Below, piece by piece: positions 42,701-54,204 of a stretch of 64,000 nt of DNA. The notes under the pieces were generated by a model, which searched no databases, was not told the origin of the DNA, and saw only the letters and a list, made by a program, of their open reading frames with translations. The DNA is taken from assembly GCA_019787685.1 (NCBI GenBank), contig JAHNUO010000012.1, positions 1,582,688 through 1,646,687 on the forward strand, read 5' to 3'. The position numbers and the translations under genes are program-made. Source of the DNA: Chiua virens (taxonomy: Eukaryota; Basidiomycota; Agaricomycetes; Boletales; Boletaceae). Every line of letters begins with the position of its first letter. Position 1 is the first letter of the stretch.

Positions 42701-43951
42701 TTCGTCATGGGCTTGGTTCCAGGCGTCCAAGGTGTACAGTTCATCATAAACGCGTTGGTGGTGACCGGTGACTGGGGATTTCCAAATCCTTTTGAAAGGG
42801 GTGAGATGGAAATTCTTCAATGATGCCTCTGCAAATACTGCTCGCACGACATCTAGGATTGGCCTGTAGCGAAGACTGCCCACCGAGAACGTCAACCCAT
42901 TGCCCTCCACATTCTTTTCCCTTGTAGGTACTGATATGTCGACCGATGCACGTTTCCATCTGTCAATCCCAAATATGTCTTCTGGTGGTATCTCCTTCTC
43001 AGCAGCGTCAAACCGAGATGTCTCTCTAGAAGCATCAAATCTCGACAGATCCTGGATGTTGAAGTTGGGGGCTTGGAGGACCTCGTGAACCAGTCGTGTG
43101 AGTTCTGAATCGGATTTATGACTACTACCAGTATTTTTCCAGTTCATGATTCGCCAGATAGACATGTTTGCCCATGGCCAGGGCAGGGAGTAGTTTCCGT
43201 TGACCGAGCTAGGGAGAATGTCCTGGCTAGGCTGAGACAATTCATCCATGGAAACGAATGAGTCGGGATCGTGCGACGGGCGATGGCGATATGCACGAGC
43301 GATACCGAAGTTATTGAACCATGTAGTGAAGGAATCCCACACGTGCAGAAAGACACGAGGGATAATCGAAGTGGTTGCGGGGGTAGGGTGGGGATCAACT
43401 GCTGGTAACGGTGGCTCAGGGAGCAAGTCTCGATACCTTGCAGGTACCCGTCGATTACGAGGGGGAAGGGGCTGCAATTCAGTGCCTGTGATGTCAGGGG
43501 CATCAGGTATTTGTTGTGAGGAAGGTTCAGTTGTAGCCTGCGAGGGTGCTGGGACTTCTTGAGTATGGGACTGTGGTCTCTGCTGACTCGAAATACTGGG
43601 TCAGGGTGAGAAAAGCACGAAAATGGTCAAAACCTTACCTCAGTAACGTCTGAAACCGTGATCAACACCAAAGGATTCGAGGACCCTGGAAGATTTACTT
43701 GCCTACCGCCCTGGAATCCATCTGAGTGGTACGAATTCAAAGAATCCAATAGAAAGCCATACCTCATCAGCGTCAAGTCTGACCCGCTTGTTGGGAGGCT
43801 CCTCCGTCAATAGAAAGGTTGAGTTGGCGCGTGCGAGTCGCTCAGCCTGCGCAGGCCCGAAAATGTCACATGTAGCTCGATGCTGCGCCAGGCCTCTCCG
43901 GGATAAGAAGGTGCGAGCGCAATTGGGGTGGCACCTGAAAGCAGAGGCCAT
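39772..43951 (-). CDS. Plavaka-type transposase (CACTA-related)
   Basis: Multi-exon gene with the full block order of agaricomycete Plavaka transposases. It has an N-terminal C2H2 zinc finger (FRCHPNCARTFLSRRGLAQH), then WADLLPEPPLP-like linker sequence. Further blocks are DRWKRASVDISVPTRE, LMFWSDSTRLAQFG and SAWPIYLFFGNLSKYIRSNP; CKRELIHAIWTLLLDDDFIE and FTYSADYPEK (exon 42,285-42,480); GYCPCPRCLIPKS; LLHEFELGILKSVLKHLLRL; FNLNTYKFHALGDYV; YTSYDIRRAHDCL; MEVLWVRWLG; FGFLDPSLVIRGCHLIPAF; and DRDMFTRYA. The end is a long Asp/Glu tail with about nine consecutive Asp. One +1 frameshift is needed at about 41,970-41,972, where GRPVEG must join GTAVETLL. It moves the host element by cut and paste (family knowledge). 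Confidence 0.88.
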
Positions 43952-44978
43952 CTTGACACAACGGAAGTTGTGATACGGAAGCGCGAGATAGTGGGAAGCT
44001 TGAGATTTTGATGTTAGAGGCTGGGAGTGTTCGAGTTTTGAGCAGCGGAGACCTAGTTGCTTCAATCTCAGAATTTGAAAAGAACAAGAGAAAACGTTGA
44101 GAAAACGAGGCAATGATGTCTGTGAAAGGATTGAGAACATGTTGCAATCAAACGAGCAACCACTCACCGCATGTCCTGATGTCATAGTGATGTCACCGAA
44201 AACACTGAAAGCACGTTGGAATCGAAGCACTCGATGTTCTGGCACAATCCAAGCTGAGAGTCGACATAACGGGTGAATGGATGCCAATGGGAGAAACGAG
44301 GCTAAAATAACGCTCAGAGTCACGCCGATCTGATGAAGGATGAAGAGGACGATGAAGGAAAGCACGCACCTGGGAGGGGACGAAAGTCTGACAACGATTC
44401 GGAGGTCCAGGAGAGGGATTCCAAGTCCTTAAACTGAACCTAGATGAAAGCACTTCAAAAGGTCTTTAACCCCACTGTCGCTCGATTCGAGGCGACAGGG
44501 CGACCTATGGACACAAAGTCCAAAAGCGTTCTCTGTGTGACGCAAAGTCAACACGAGAGATTTCGAGCGGCGCAAAGCCAACTCTGAGAAACAAGAAAAT
44601 TCGGGCCGGGTCTTGAGGCAGAAGGATTCAGACGAGGAGAAAGCTTGAGTGATTGATCAATGTCGACGAGGCGGGACGAAGGTGGGCGGCAGTGTCAACG
44701 TCCGTCTGGGATGCATGATGCATGATGGCTAGGTCCAAGATGAATCGATGTCATTGACAAATATGCGTCGCGTATCTGTCTACGTTTCATAATCTAATTG
44801 TAATTATTTGTTTTTGTCGTCACGTGGTGTCAATAAGCGGACATTCAAAGTTACACTACATTAATTTAATGGCGTAGGGCTGAAATCCCAGGGTTAACCG
44901 CACAATGTCGCAAGTGAAAACGGATTGCATAAATTGAGGGGAAAGCTACATTATAATCATACATCATACTGTTAAAAA
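43952..44978. other. Spacer between the Plavaka gene and the next hypothetical gene
   Basis: Upstream region of the Plavaka transposase. It contains an open minus-strand stretch (43,952-44,453) contiguous with the transposase first exon; it may be 5' UTR or decayed coding sequence. An AT-rich 150 bp near 44,770-44,960 may hold the outer end of the element. No clear inverted repeats were found. Confidence 0.4.
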
Positions 44979-45872
44979 TTATACATCATGATAGTCGAAG
45001 GGAAACCGGTGGGGAAGGAGAGGGGGACGACCAAAGTAATCATAAAACGTCTGGATGTAAAAAAAACACGCCCGCGACATGACCTCGTATACTTCTACAT
45101 ATTTCGATCCCGGTATCAAATTGGTGTTCGAAAAAGAAGGGTGAGCATCCGGCCAGGTGGAGAGAAGTAGACAGAATGCGTTGAGGACCTGCTCGTTGTC
45201 AGAGAAACTGTCCGTGAATCCATGATTGCTAGCTTTGGATGGCAGAGGCTCTGACCAAAGCATGAGCCCAGAGCTGCCCGGGAAAATACCACAGATGAAG
45301 CTCAGTCGTTCGGAACGATGTTCAGCCCAGAGGCGAGGATTAAGAGCTTGGTCGAGAGCACAAAGCTCGTATCGCCAGCCAGTCTCGTACAACTCCCATA
45401 AAATAGCTTTGATGAGACGGGTCGGGGGGTTGGTCAGCGAGGCAATTGGAATTAATTTGCCCCGCCATTCCACCTGTTCCTTGGGTGCAAGATTCGATCC
45501 TTGCGATGTCAGGGCAGCGAATTCTTCCCCAAACGCTTCCAGCACGGCCAGCTTACTAGATTTGCTGCTCATGGCTGCGCCTTCCATGTCCTCCTTGAAG
45601 GGCACGCCATTGAGAATCTCCCTCCACTGTTGGGGAGATGGGAAGCGGGCGGGGGGGCTGTGATCGAGCCGACTAATCCACAGCGCACGAATCACAAGCC
45701 AGTTCGTCATGAAGCGTTGGCGACATTCGGGGGACGGTGACGAGATAAGCAGAGGTGGTTCGGGGACACGATACCCCTGATCCACCAAACCTTTCTTCAC
45801 CCTGGACGGGTCTTTGTCGATGCGTTTCAACGCGTCGACCCAAACCTGGAAGGCTAGCGGCATCTCGGGCAC
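44979..45872 (-). CDS. Conserved agaricomycete-type hypothetical protein, 297 aa
   Basis: Single uninterrupted frame from MPEMPLAFQVWVDAL to FPFDYHDV. Recognisable stretches are LIKAILWELYETGWRYELCALDQAL, LSFICGIFPGSSG and ACFFYIQTFYDYFGRPPLLPHRF. Proteins of this kind occur in many copies in mushroom genomes, often near transposons; I know no function for them. There is no signal peptide or obvious membrane segment. It faces the helicase gene head to head with 74 bp between the two starts, so the two may share a promoter or a mobile element. The plus-strand frame that overlaps it is a shadow. Confidence 0.6.
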   Translation of the reverse strand: MPEMPLAFQVWVDALKRIDKDPSRVKKGLVDQGYRVPEPPLLISSPSPECRQRFMTNWLVIRALWISRLDHSPPARFPSPQQWREILNGVPFKEDMEGAAMSSKSSKLAVLEAFGEEFAALTSQGSNLAPKEQVEWRGKLIPIASLTNPPTRLIKAILWELYETGWRYELCALDQALNPRLWAEHRSERLSFICGIFPGSSGLMLWSEPLPSKASNHGFTDSFSDNEQVLNAFCLLLSTWPDAHPSFSNTNLIPGSKYVEVYEVMSRACFFYIQTFYDYFGRPPLLPHRFPFDYHDV

Positions 45873-45946
45873 CTGCAGCTCTACCCACTTGTTGCGACCT
45901 GCGGAAATTGCTTCACAGCAGGTTAGCCCACGCCGTATCGATAATG

Positions 45947-48900
45947 TCGGTAGATCAAGATCGATTGAGCGATGCTTTCTTCACAAACTCACACACAGCA
46001 TCTGAGTTTGGGGTCATTCGTGACGGTGAAATGATCTGGAACATGACAGCACTACGAAACTGGCTACGAGACTATGCTGAGTTTCAAGGTCACTTGCTGT
46101 TACGATGTGCTACGCTCACGGGCGCTCCTGGACGAGGAACAGAGCTCACTGGCCTAGCTTTATGCAATACTCCATATCGACGTCAACGCAATTTGGTCAT
46201 CCTCGGTTCTCATCTAGTACTTCTTCGATCCTATCACAAGTCTGGATCTGTCTCTGGCTTGGATAAACTCATCCCTCATGCGCTGGACGCTCTCACGGCC
46301 GACCTCATGATTCAATCCTTGGCTTTGGCTCGTCCATTCGCGGAATTGGCCGTTCATCTGTGTTATCCTACACAACCCGAAGTTGCTCGATTCTATCAAA
46401 CTCAACTCTTCGTCAATCACACCAACTTGTTCACCACCGACCAACTCAGTGGATTGCTTGGTCGACTCAGCTTACGACACATGCCGCTTCAATTGACCGT
46501 CAGCTCTTGGCGACATATCAGCATCGCTTTTCGACGTAAACATGGTCAATTCTTTGAGGACATCATGGAGAACGACAAAGAAAACGAAACTGTCGACGCT
46601 TTGCAAGCTGGACATGCGCGAACGACAGAAAATCGTATCTATGGTCTAAGCACGGATGCTCTCGCCGGCGCTGGCGAAGATGTTCTTCCCTTGTTCTTGA
46701 ATGCGAGCAAGCGATGGCAAGCAGTCTTACGTCTGGTACCTGGTGGCATCGAAATACCACACACGGAGGTCGACTCAAACAAGTTCGAAGAACTCATGAA
46801 AGCCGATCAACTTGGTATCAAATTTCGATCGACACTGTCGAAGGAATCATCGTCATCCATATCAGAAAGTCGTATCGCTGATCTCGTGACCAAGCAACTT
46901 CAAGACAGTCTCATACAAAACTTGGAGACACGAATTGCAGACAAGGTCTTAGGAGCACTGGAAACAACGATGCACACGGCGATCGCTAGCGCACTACGAC
47001 AGATCACAGTTCCTGTATCACGAGTGAACATCGAAGGTTCTATCGTACCTGACTCGAACGAAGGATCAAGACCAAGATCAAGACCGACCAACGAGATGGA
47101 TCTCGATGGACTGTATGATGACGATGACGAACCAAGAGAGAAAGGTGAATTTTAATTCATGACTGACATGAATGACATGTCGAATTCACTGACGTCATTT
47201 GTTTCGAATCAAGCTAGGGAAAGGGAAGTATGTCGAGACGAAGGCGACGTAATAGATGCATGCATGAAAGACATCGAGCATGTGCATTCGTCAGATGGTA
47301 ATTTCATTCGTTTGTTCCTTCATGGTATATGTCACACGTGCACTAAATCATTCTTTAGATTCGAACATCTCTGTCATCATGACGCCACCACCACCAAATC
47401 AACTTGTACTACAACAACGGACGGATCGCTCTGATGGTATAAGTTGTATCACATTATAAGTCACACGTGCACTAAAGCGATATCTGACTGTAGTCTCCTC
47501 TACTACCATGATGGCTGTCATGTCGCCATCTGTGAAGCAAGTGTCCGTGACTGAAACGCTTGAACGAGTATATTTGCTGGCATTACAGCAGCTCTACAAG
47601 GATTCAAGCAAGACTTGGATCTCGATGGAGCAAAAAGAAGCGATGCTTGCGATAGCCAACCATCAAACCGACGTGATGGCGCTACTCAAGACTGGCGGTG
47701 GCAAGTCTTTGTTGGCCATTCTACCCTCGTTGGTGGAGCCAAAGTGTAGCACGATCGTTGTGCTACCTCTACGTTCTCTGATCATAGATTGGCAACGCAA
47801 GTTGACAGCGCTTGGAGTTCAGCATCAAGTGTTCAATCCATCGGTCGACCAAGGACGGTTAAATGCCAACGTCAATCTTGTGTTGGTGTCTGTGGACAAG
47901 ACTCAATTCAAAAGTTGGCGTTCAGCCGTGGTTGAATATCATCAGAAGACTCCCATCAAGCGTCTTGTATTTGATGAAGCTCATCTGGTTCTGTTCTCTC
48001 AAAGCTTTCGAGAAGTACTTTGTCATGTGAAAGAACTTCGTCAGTTCGCTTTTCAAATGGTACTACTCAGCGGTACGGTTTCACAGGAGAACGAAGAGGT
48101 CATGAAGGAATGCTTTGGTCTACTCTCGAATGCGATCGCCATCAGACAATGCAGCAACCGACCTGAACTGGAGTACATTGTGGATAAAACACACGGATCG
48201 CCTGCGATCTTACATCGAACGATTTACTTGGTAGAAAAGCATCGAAAGGGTTGGAGATCAGAAGACCGAGGACTTGTGTTTGTGACCTTTTTAGAAGATG
48301 GACATGCGTTGGCTGTGAAAGTGAGTGAAAGAATGATTGATAAGGTGACATTGACATTGATGATGATGGACGATTAGACTGGTTGGCCTTTTTATAACGG
48401 AGACAAGAGTGTCACGGATGAAGAACGGATTGCAGCATACACTCGATGGCACGATGGATTGTCTCCGATAATGATCTGTACCTCAGCGTTCAGCACTGGG
48501 AACGACTACCCTCACGTTCGACTGATTGTTCATGTGAAGATTCCATATGAAATGAGCGAACTGATTCAAGGACAAGGACGAGCTGGACGAGATGGAAGAC
48601 CAGGACTATGTGTTGTGATTCCATCGCCTGGAATACCATCTTTTGATGTGACGAAGAAAAGTGACATTCAAGGAAAAGAATGGATGGCGATCAAAGACCT
48701 GGTATATGGAGAATTGAAAGGACGATGCATACGATATGGGTTGACGAAGCATATTGATGGAAAAGGAATGAGATGCTTGGAGAAGGATGAGAACGTGAAG
48801 TGTCAAGTGTGTGACAGTGAGTGTCTAATGATTGATCTGTGGAGTAAAACTGATTGAGAATAGATGAGAAAAGCAAGGAAATTCTAGGAGGAGTGAGTGA

Positions 48901-49612
48901 AATGAAAAGGTTGAGTGAGTAAAGAAAGGAATTGAAATGAGAGATATGATGACGATGGTTGATTGCAGATGCAGAGCAGGGAAGATTGGGAAAACGAAAG
49001 CACGAGGAAATGATTGGTGGAGACTCAGAGAGAGAGGAAAAAAAAGAAGAGCGTGGAATGGAAGAAACAGGATTTGTGAGTGCGGCTCATGTAGCGAAGC
49101 GAGCGCGACAAGAGCGACAAACGATGGTACTGAAGAAGGTGGACGAGATGCGAAGACATCTGAATGAGATGAAAGAGATGGGTTGTGGGCCATGTGGAGT
49201 GGTTGGAGTGGAGAGGATTTCAAGACATGGACTTCGAGAATGCAAGAGTCTGATAGGACTTGGAGGAAGCTTTCGGAAATACCTGGAATGGAAGAAGACG
49301 ATACGATATGGAGGAAGACACAAGGGAATATGTTGGCGATGCCATGTGCCGAGTTGTGGGGATGAACTTCATGGGGCGTTTGAGAGTGAAGGAGCTGGAT
49401 GTGAATGGGAGGACATAGTATTACCGGTGGCTTTGACGGTATGGTTGGATTTGGAAGCGCGATTGGAAGGGGAAAAGTATTTTGAAGTGTCATGGAAAAC
49501 GATGGAAGAGATGGGAAAGTGGTTGATGAAGGTACCAGAAATGGGAAGGTACAGCAAAGGAATGGACTTGCTAGAGTGGGTAGTGGAGAAATGGATAAAT
49601 AAAGTAAAGTAA
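45947..49612 (+). CDS. RecQ-like helicase with N-terminal tyrosine-recombinase-like domain
   Basis: Exons 45947-47144, 47359-47436, 47494-48320, 48378-48816 and 48969-49612 total 3,186 nt in frame (1,061 aa). The first 250 residues resemble the recombinase-like region that precedes the helicase in fungal telomere-linked and dispersed RecQ proteins (RGTELTGLAL, then YHKSGSVSGLDK, then SSWRHISIAFRRKH). Helicase motifs: KTGGGKSLLAILP (Walker A), VFDEAHLV (DEAH), LLSGTVSQ, GWPFYNGD, and QGQGRAGRDG (motif VI). A C-terminal Cys-rich module has CGPCGV, HGLRECKS, and CWRCHVPSCGDELHG. The N terminus looks short for the family. The ATP-dependent helicase role is established; the mobile or telomeric role is inferred. 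Confidence 0.78.
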
Positions 49613-49903
49613 AGTAAAGTAAAGTAAATGTTGGAGAGAATGTAAATAAAGAAAGAAGGAAGGAGATTGTTGATTGAGATTAGGATTTGTATAGGAATGA
49701 AGTACAGTAGAAGTTCTCATAATGCATGACCTCACAATGGATAAATCTAGTATTGCATTGTGTTTGGACTGTAACCAACTTGGGTATACTATAAAATCAG
49801 ACATTTTTGCATAACCAATAATGCATCACATTTTTGGGGAGTATATGGATTATGAGAACATGCACTTTGGTGGGCAGGAAATTATCTAAGGATGGGGTTC
49901 TAA
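49613..49903. mobile_element. Possible small inverted-repeat element
   Basis: GTTCTCATAAT at 49,713-49,723 and its inverse ATTATGAGAAC at 49,849-49,859 bracket about 150 bp of AT-rich non-coding DNA that also holds a second pair based on AATGCAT. The left side starts ACAGTAGAAG, like pogo/Tigger-type ends, but the right side does not extend the match. A short AAAGT microsatellite precedes it at 49,600-49,627. Confidence 0.3.
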
Positions 49904-50305
49904 ATGCACCCTAGGGTACCAGCAAAGAGCACTCATAACCTAATTAATACCGGATTTGATGCTAATGGATTACTGACTGTGTTGCAGGTTCGTTTCACCC
50001 TGTCCTCTGCAGGTTCTTGGGCGATCGTCGATGGTGTATTTGACACCCACGAGTTCTATGAAGCCATAGTGGAGTGGTTCGAAGAAACCAAGACTGAAGA
50101 GGACAAAAATTTCGTTGACGAACTTCTGTTATGGTGGAACAGGCGAGTCCCTCAGTTACTTCGCTTCACACATGGCAATAATGAGAGCTGCCGCAGCAGG
50201 TCGGCACTCGGGCCCACCTTTTCTTTTCGAATTGAACGAGATAATTCCGCCCAAAAGTCTGTGGCAAAGTCACTGAAGAAGCGCCGTATTTCTAGTAGTA
50301 GTTAA
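49904..50305 (+). CDS. Partial hypothetical protein (basidiomycete transposon-associated type)
   Basis: Frame of 133 codons with VRFTLSSAGSWAIVDGVFD, FYEAIVEWFEE and ELLLWWNRRVPQ, followed by a basic Ser-rich end (KSLKKRRISSSS). The Trp-rich pattern resembles the C-terminal part of a family of uncharacterised basidiomycete proteins that are often found as scattered fragments. An upstream exon boundary is possible at the TTGCAG just before VRF. No promoter or upstream exons were recognised, so this is probably a fragment of a larger gene. Confidence 0.4.
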   Translation: MHPRVPAKSTHNLINTGFDANGLLTVLQVRFTLSSAGSWAIVDGVFDTHEFYEAIVEWFEETKTEEDKNFVDELLLWWNRRVPQLLRFTHGNNESCRSRSALGPTFSFRIERDNSAQKSVAKSLKKRRISSSS

Positions 50306-53300
50306 ACTCGTTTGGGTCCGATTCGAACGTTGTACTAGGCTATTCGAAATCACGAAGCAGAATAATCTGGTTATCTATTTGCTATCATTCGTTTGGTCGA
50401 TCAAAATGATGACGACATGAAAATGTTTCCTTCAGTTGCCGTTACTCCCGGGATGATCCACTTTGCCTGCCATAATCATGCTACAGGTAATTATTCACTG
50501 TCGCCACCTGGTTGATCGTTCGAAAGTCTTCCTATACATGCATATCTGACCCACTTTCACCTTCCTGACACTTATTTGAGAATGCCATCGGAGTGGTACT
50601 ATTGATGAAGCTCGAGCATGAATGAAAAAGTTGGCCAGAAATGTGTGTTGGACTCGGGTTGGGAACGTTGCAAGCATCGATATCTTTGCTTAGTAAAGAT
50701 ATGTTTGGTACACATTTTCGACTACCCTCAAATTAATTGGCCTTGCCCTTTACCGACTTGTGTGATAGTAGTACGTCTTTTCTAACTGTCCGACACTTGT
50801 TTTCAACTGTAGCTACCATTATGAGGAATATGTAAACTGTATAATTGGTATCTTCACTGACAGTCTGACATTTGTTATGCACTCAGCCTACTGTTATAAA
50901 GAATATATAAAGCTGTACCAGACTGGTCAACATTACCAAATCCCATGATGTGTGTCATTACTGACTGTTTGATACTTATTCTTCACCAGACCTACTGTTG
51001 CAAAGTAATAATAAGACCTTTTTACCATTATATAATTTAGCTTTCTTCAGAATGTATTATAAGGCATTGTCAGAAAATCTGCGGTCTCGTGATAAGGGGG
51101 TTGTTGGCCGGTTGGGTTTAAAGAACTGTAGTCTGGAAAACCAGGGATTTGGAATTTTCGGGATGAGCTGGCACGAAGATGCTGTTGCGACTACTCACAA
51201 GGTGGGTTCTTTGGGGTGAGGCCGGTGAGGGGCCAACAAAACTTAGATGAATGCGTTGATTTTTGGTCAGGTTTTTCTTGTTTCTTAGTGTCAAACATGA
51301 CCGTGGATATAGCTCGTTGGGAAGGATTTAGGAGCTGCGTCCGTGCGTCAGAGACTGGCGGTGGTGGGGTGGCCATGATCACGATTCAATAAGAATCTAT
51401 GTATGTTCAGCGACTTTTTATCATTACCAGTACCATCTACACCATGACGAACACAAAACTAGCTCGAACGATAAACTTCCTGTCTCGAAACTTCCAAGAT
51501 AAGCTTAAACTATAGCCAAATACTAACGAGAAGCGCAGAATGTGGAGCAAGAGGCTCTGTGAAACAATAGGCTGTGGAGAGGTGTTGAGGGCGTTTTCTG
51601 ACGTGCGTTACCTGCCTGGTTCAAACCTGCTACTGATTTACAATCTTCAGGTCTCCAACGACATTTGGACGAATGGAACGGCTGATATTATCGCGAAGAT
51701 CGCCGTGTTCGCGATGTTCTGACGGTCTCGGATTGGTGTCGGATTGGTGTCGGATGGGGGCGAGCGTGCGCATGAGCAGGTGGGTGGGGTTTGTATCAAG
51801 CCTGTGTCCCATAGCATCACATAGCTATGATTATATTTGCTAGAAAGCCATAGAGTGGCATGTGAATGTGACCATAGGGGTAGTGCGGCAAATTTGGACA
51901 CCCGATCGGGCATATCAAACTCGACACTGACGACGCAAGCTCACCAAAAAAATCTCGACATTTATAACTCCCTCTTCAGATCGAGTATTACAATGCCAGC
52001 ATATCGACGATCCTTCAAGTTGAAATGCACTTGAGCGTGATAAGCGGAGTCGCCGAGAGCATCGTGTTGGTGACAGCTAGAAAACCAAATTTTAACTTCT
52101 GATGACGATTGGGCTGGGACTTTTTTTCCCCCGATCTTGCCCTAAGAGATGTACTGAGAACGCCACACACCTTGTAAGTTGTACCAAAACTCTCACAGTG
52201 GTTTACCTGACCAGCACTTGCGCCAGACTTTGAGGACACGGCACGGATCCTACGTCCGAGCCCCTGCGGAACATGTATTTTGATGCCTTCCCATCGCTTC
52301 CCCGCCTATCCTACCCCGCCAAACCATTTTCATCTTGACCTCCATCGTTGAACAATGCTTCCTTTTTTGTTCCCGGTGGGAATCCACAGCAGTCACCGAT
52401 CAAGTCACAAAACGGGTTTGGCCGCACGGCGCTTATAGCACAGAATACAACCATCGCACGCTTCTTAATGGTATCGCCGATGTGGGTCCAGCTGTCTTCC
52501 GTGTCTCCATTCGTGCAGACAACAATCAGTTCCCCTTGATCATGAATCACGAATTCCTGTAAGCTGATCGTATAGATCGAACCTTTGGTATTTTCAAAGT
52601 GGGTTGGACCATCGTGTTTTTTCTGCTCTCTGGCTCCCCTCATTGACGGTCACACTGCGTTCGAAATACGTGCAACTGCCACTCGTGGATCCTTCTAATC
52701 CATCTTCCCTCAAGCAAACGTCGTGCACCACGGAATTCAGGAGGATATCAAAGAAATACTCATGTACTCGGGAATTTTTATTGGGAGCATCGAAGATTCG
52801 AAGATGACGCGAGTACTGCGTGAGGTAAACGCATCAACCCTATCATATAGTCGTATAAATATGTCCTGATGCGACAATGCACAGGCTGCTGGAGGTCAAA
52901 CACCTTGCTGTGAGGTTCCTAGAAATGAAGCTCAAGACCCATTCTAATGTAAATTAATTTCCAGACATTGTCATCGGGTGCTCCGTCATGTTCACAATTC
53001 AGTTGATTCGACCCCTGCGGCCTCTCAGATGCGGCCACAAGCACATTCTACCTCGAGATGAAGGGCTTATTGATCTATACGTATCAGCCCGGAGCCATGA
53101 CCACCACTTCCAAGTTCAATGACTCATTCATCATATGGATATGCATTCGCCCATGCACCCTTCCTCAATCCTGTCTGGATTCTGTAAACACGGACGGGGA
53201 CGGCTTCGTAGACTTCGCGAGTACGAACGTAGCCTCCAACTGTCCTGAACATTATCTCCGCTACTCAGCGGGACTATCCCCACGGCATCGGATTATTTAG

Positions 53301-53898
53301 TATGGCCGAACGTCGAATGGAAGATTCGTTGACGGATCTGATCTGTCTTCTTTTTCCGTTCGGGGTGGGTCTGTATTATGTATGTGGATCTTATGGCCGC
53401 CAACGCCACTTAATCAAACTGAAAGTTGCCACCCCAATTTCTCAACACCAAATCTGGTCTCGGCCTAGAAAGGTGTGCCTATTCTGTAAGATCTGGCACG
53501 TCTCACGGCTGTGGAAGCACTCAGTATTAGCCGAACATTGCCCGAGTCTGTTCTACAGGTACGCACGCAAGACTATTGGGCCCGCAGCCCTTCTTCAGGA
53601 GATGGCAAGTCAATATGTATAATCAAAGCCGCGAAGATCTGGATCGAGGAATGGAACCTGATGAGTCGGGCCGACGTCATCACCTCTATCATAAGGTTCA
53701 TCTTTACCGAACCCTGGCCACCACGAAAGTCGAGCAGTGTACAGCTCACCATTCAATCACCGAAGGCCGCGCATAGCTATTCTGTGTATGAGAAGTGAAC
53801 GTTCTCACAAATATTTATATGGCCTGACGTTTCCCTCCATAGCCAATCGTGCAACTCAAGCCACCTCAAGCAGTCTTATCACTTATATCTTTCACGCC
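50306..53898. other. Gene-poor region with weak repeats
   Basis: No gene can be called. 50,780-51,010 holds about three degenerate repeats of roughly 90 bp (GTCYGACAYTTGTT, then a CCTACTGTTR block). 51,720-51,760 has a short GTCGGATTGGT tandem. The stretch 52,335-53,800 has several open frames on both strands, for example VVHHGIQEDIKEILMYSG near 52,715-52,770 and AERRMEDSLTDLICLLFPFG near 53,305. They may be pieces of spliced or decayed genes, but I could not assemble or identify any. Confidence 0.4.
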
Positions 53899-54204
53899 AT
53901 GTCTTCCTTCCGACTCGCGAACCTATGTGTCACGTTCCTTGCAGGAGGCTACATCTTCCCCATTGCAATTGGTATTGGTAAGTAAGTCAGACCGTTCTAG
54001 ATAACAATTTCCCTGACATTCTCAGTCCTTCTTGCGTTTTTTGCAGCTAGATTTTTGCCACGGAGATGGGTCCCTGTTGATGGTCGAGCTCGTCGTCCAC
54101 AACGCATGGGTACGTATCTTGCCATACTCTCCTCACAAATTGTATATATTGATGAGGTAATGCAAGGTCAAATCCGCCACACGAATGCGCCCGTGGCAAC
54201 TTGA
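53899..54204 (+). CDS. Small predicted single-pass membrane protein
   Basis: Three-exon model 53899-53977, 54026-54109, 54167-54204 (66 aa). The N-terminal half is one long hydrophobic segment joined by the first splice (GGYIFPIAIGIG + VLLAFFAARFLPRRW), then a basic segment (DGRARRPQRMG). Layout and intron position resemble the gene at 56,271: splice inside the membrane segment, second exon ending in RPQR. The last exon is short and uncertain. The function is unknown. Confidence 0.4.

Noticed and set aside
45755..45946. Upstream extension of the helicase frame to 45,755
   Set aside because: It overlaps the opposite-strand hypothetical gene, begins at a non-ATG-supported position and has no similarity to the family N terminus; the ATG at 45,947 fits better.
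48825..49493. 222-codon minus-strand Ser/His/Pro-rich frame
   Set aside because: Antisense to the Cys-rich C-terminal exon of the helicase gene, which has matching splice phases and known motifs.
52335..53800. A conventional enzyme gene in the 52-54 kb gap
   Set aside because: Several short stretches look coding, but no order of exons gave a recognisable domain or a consistent frame.
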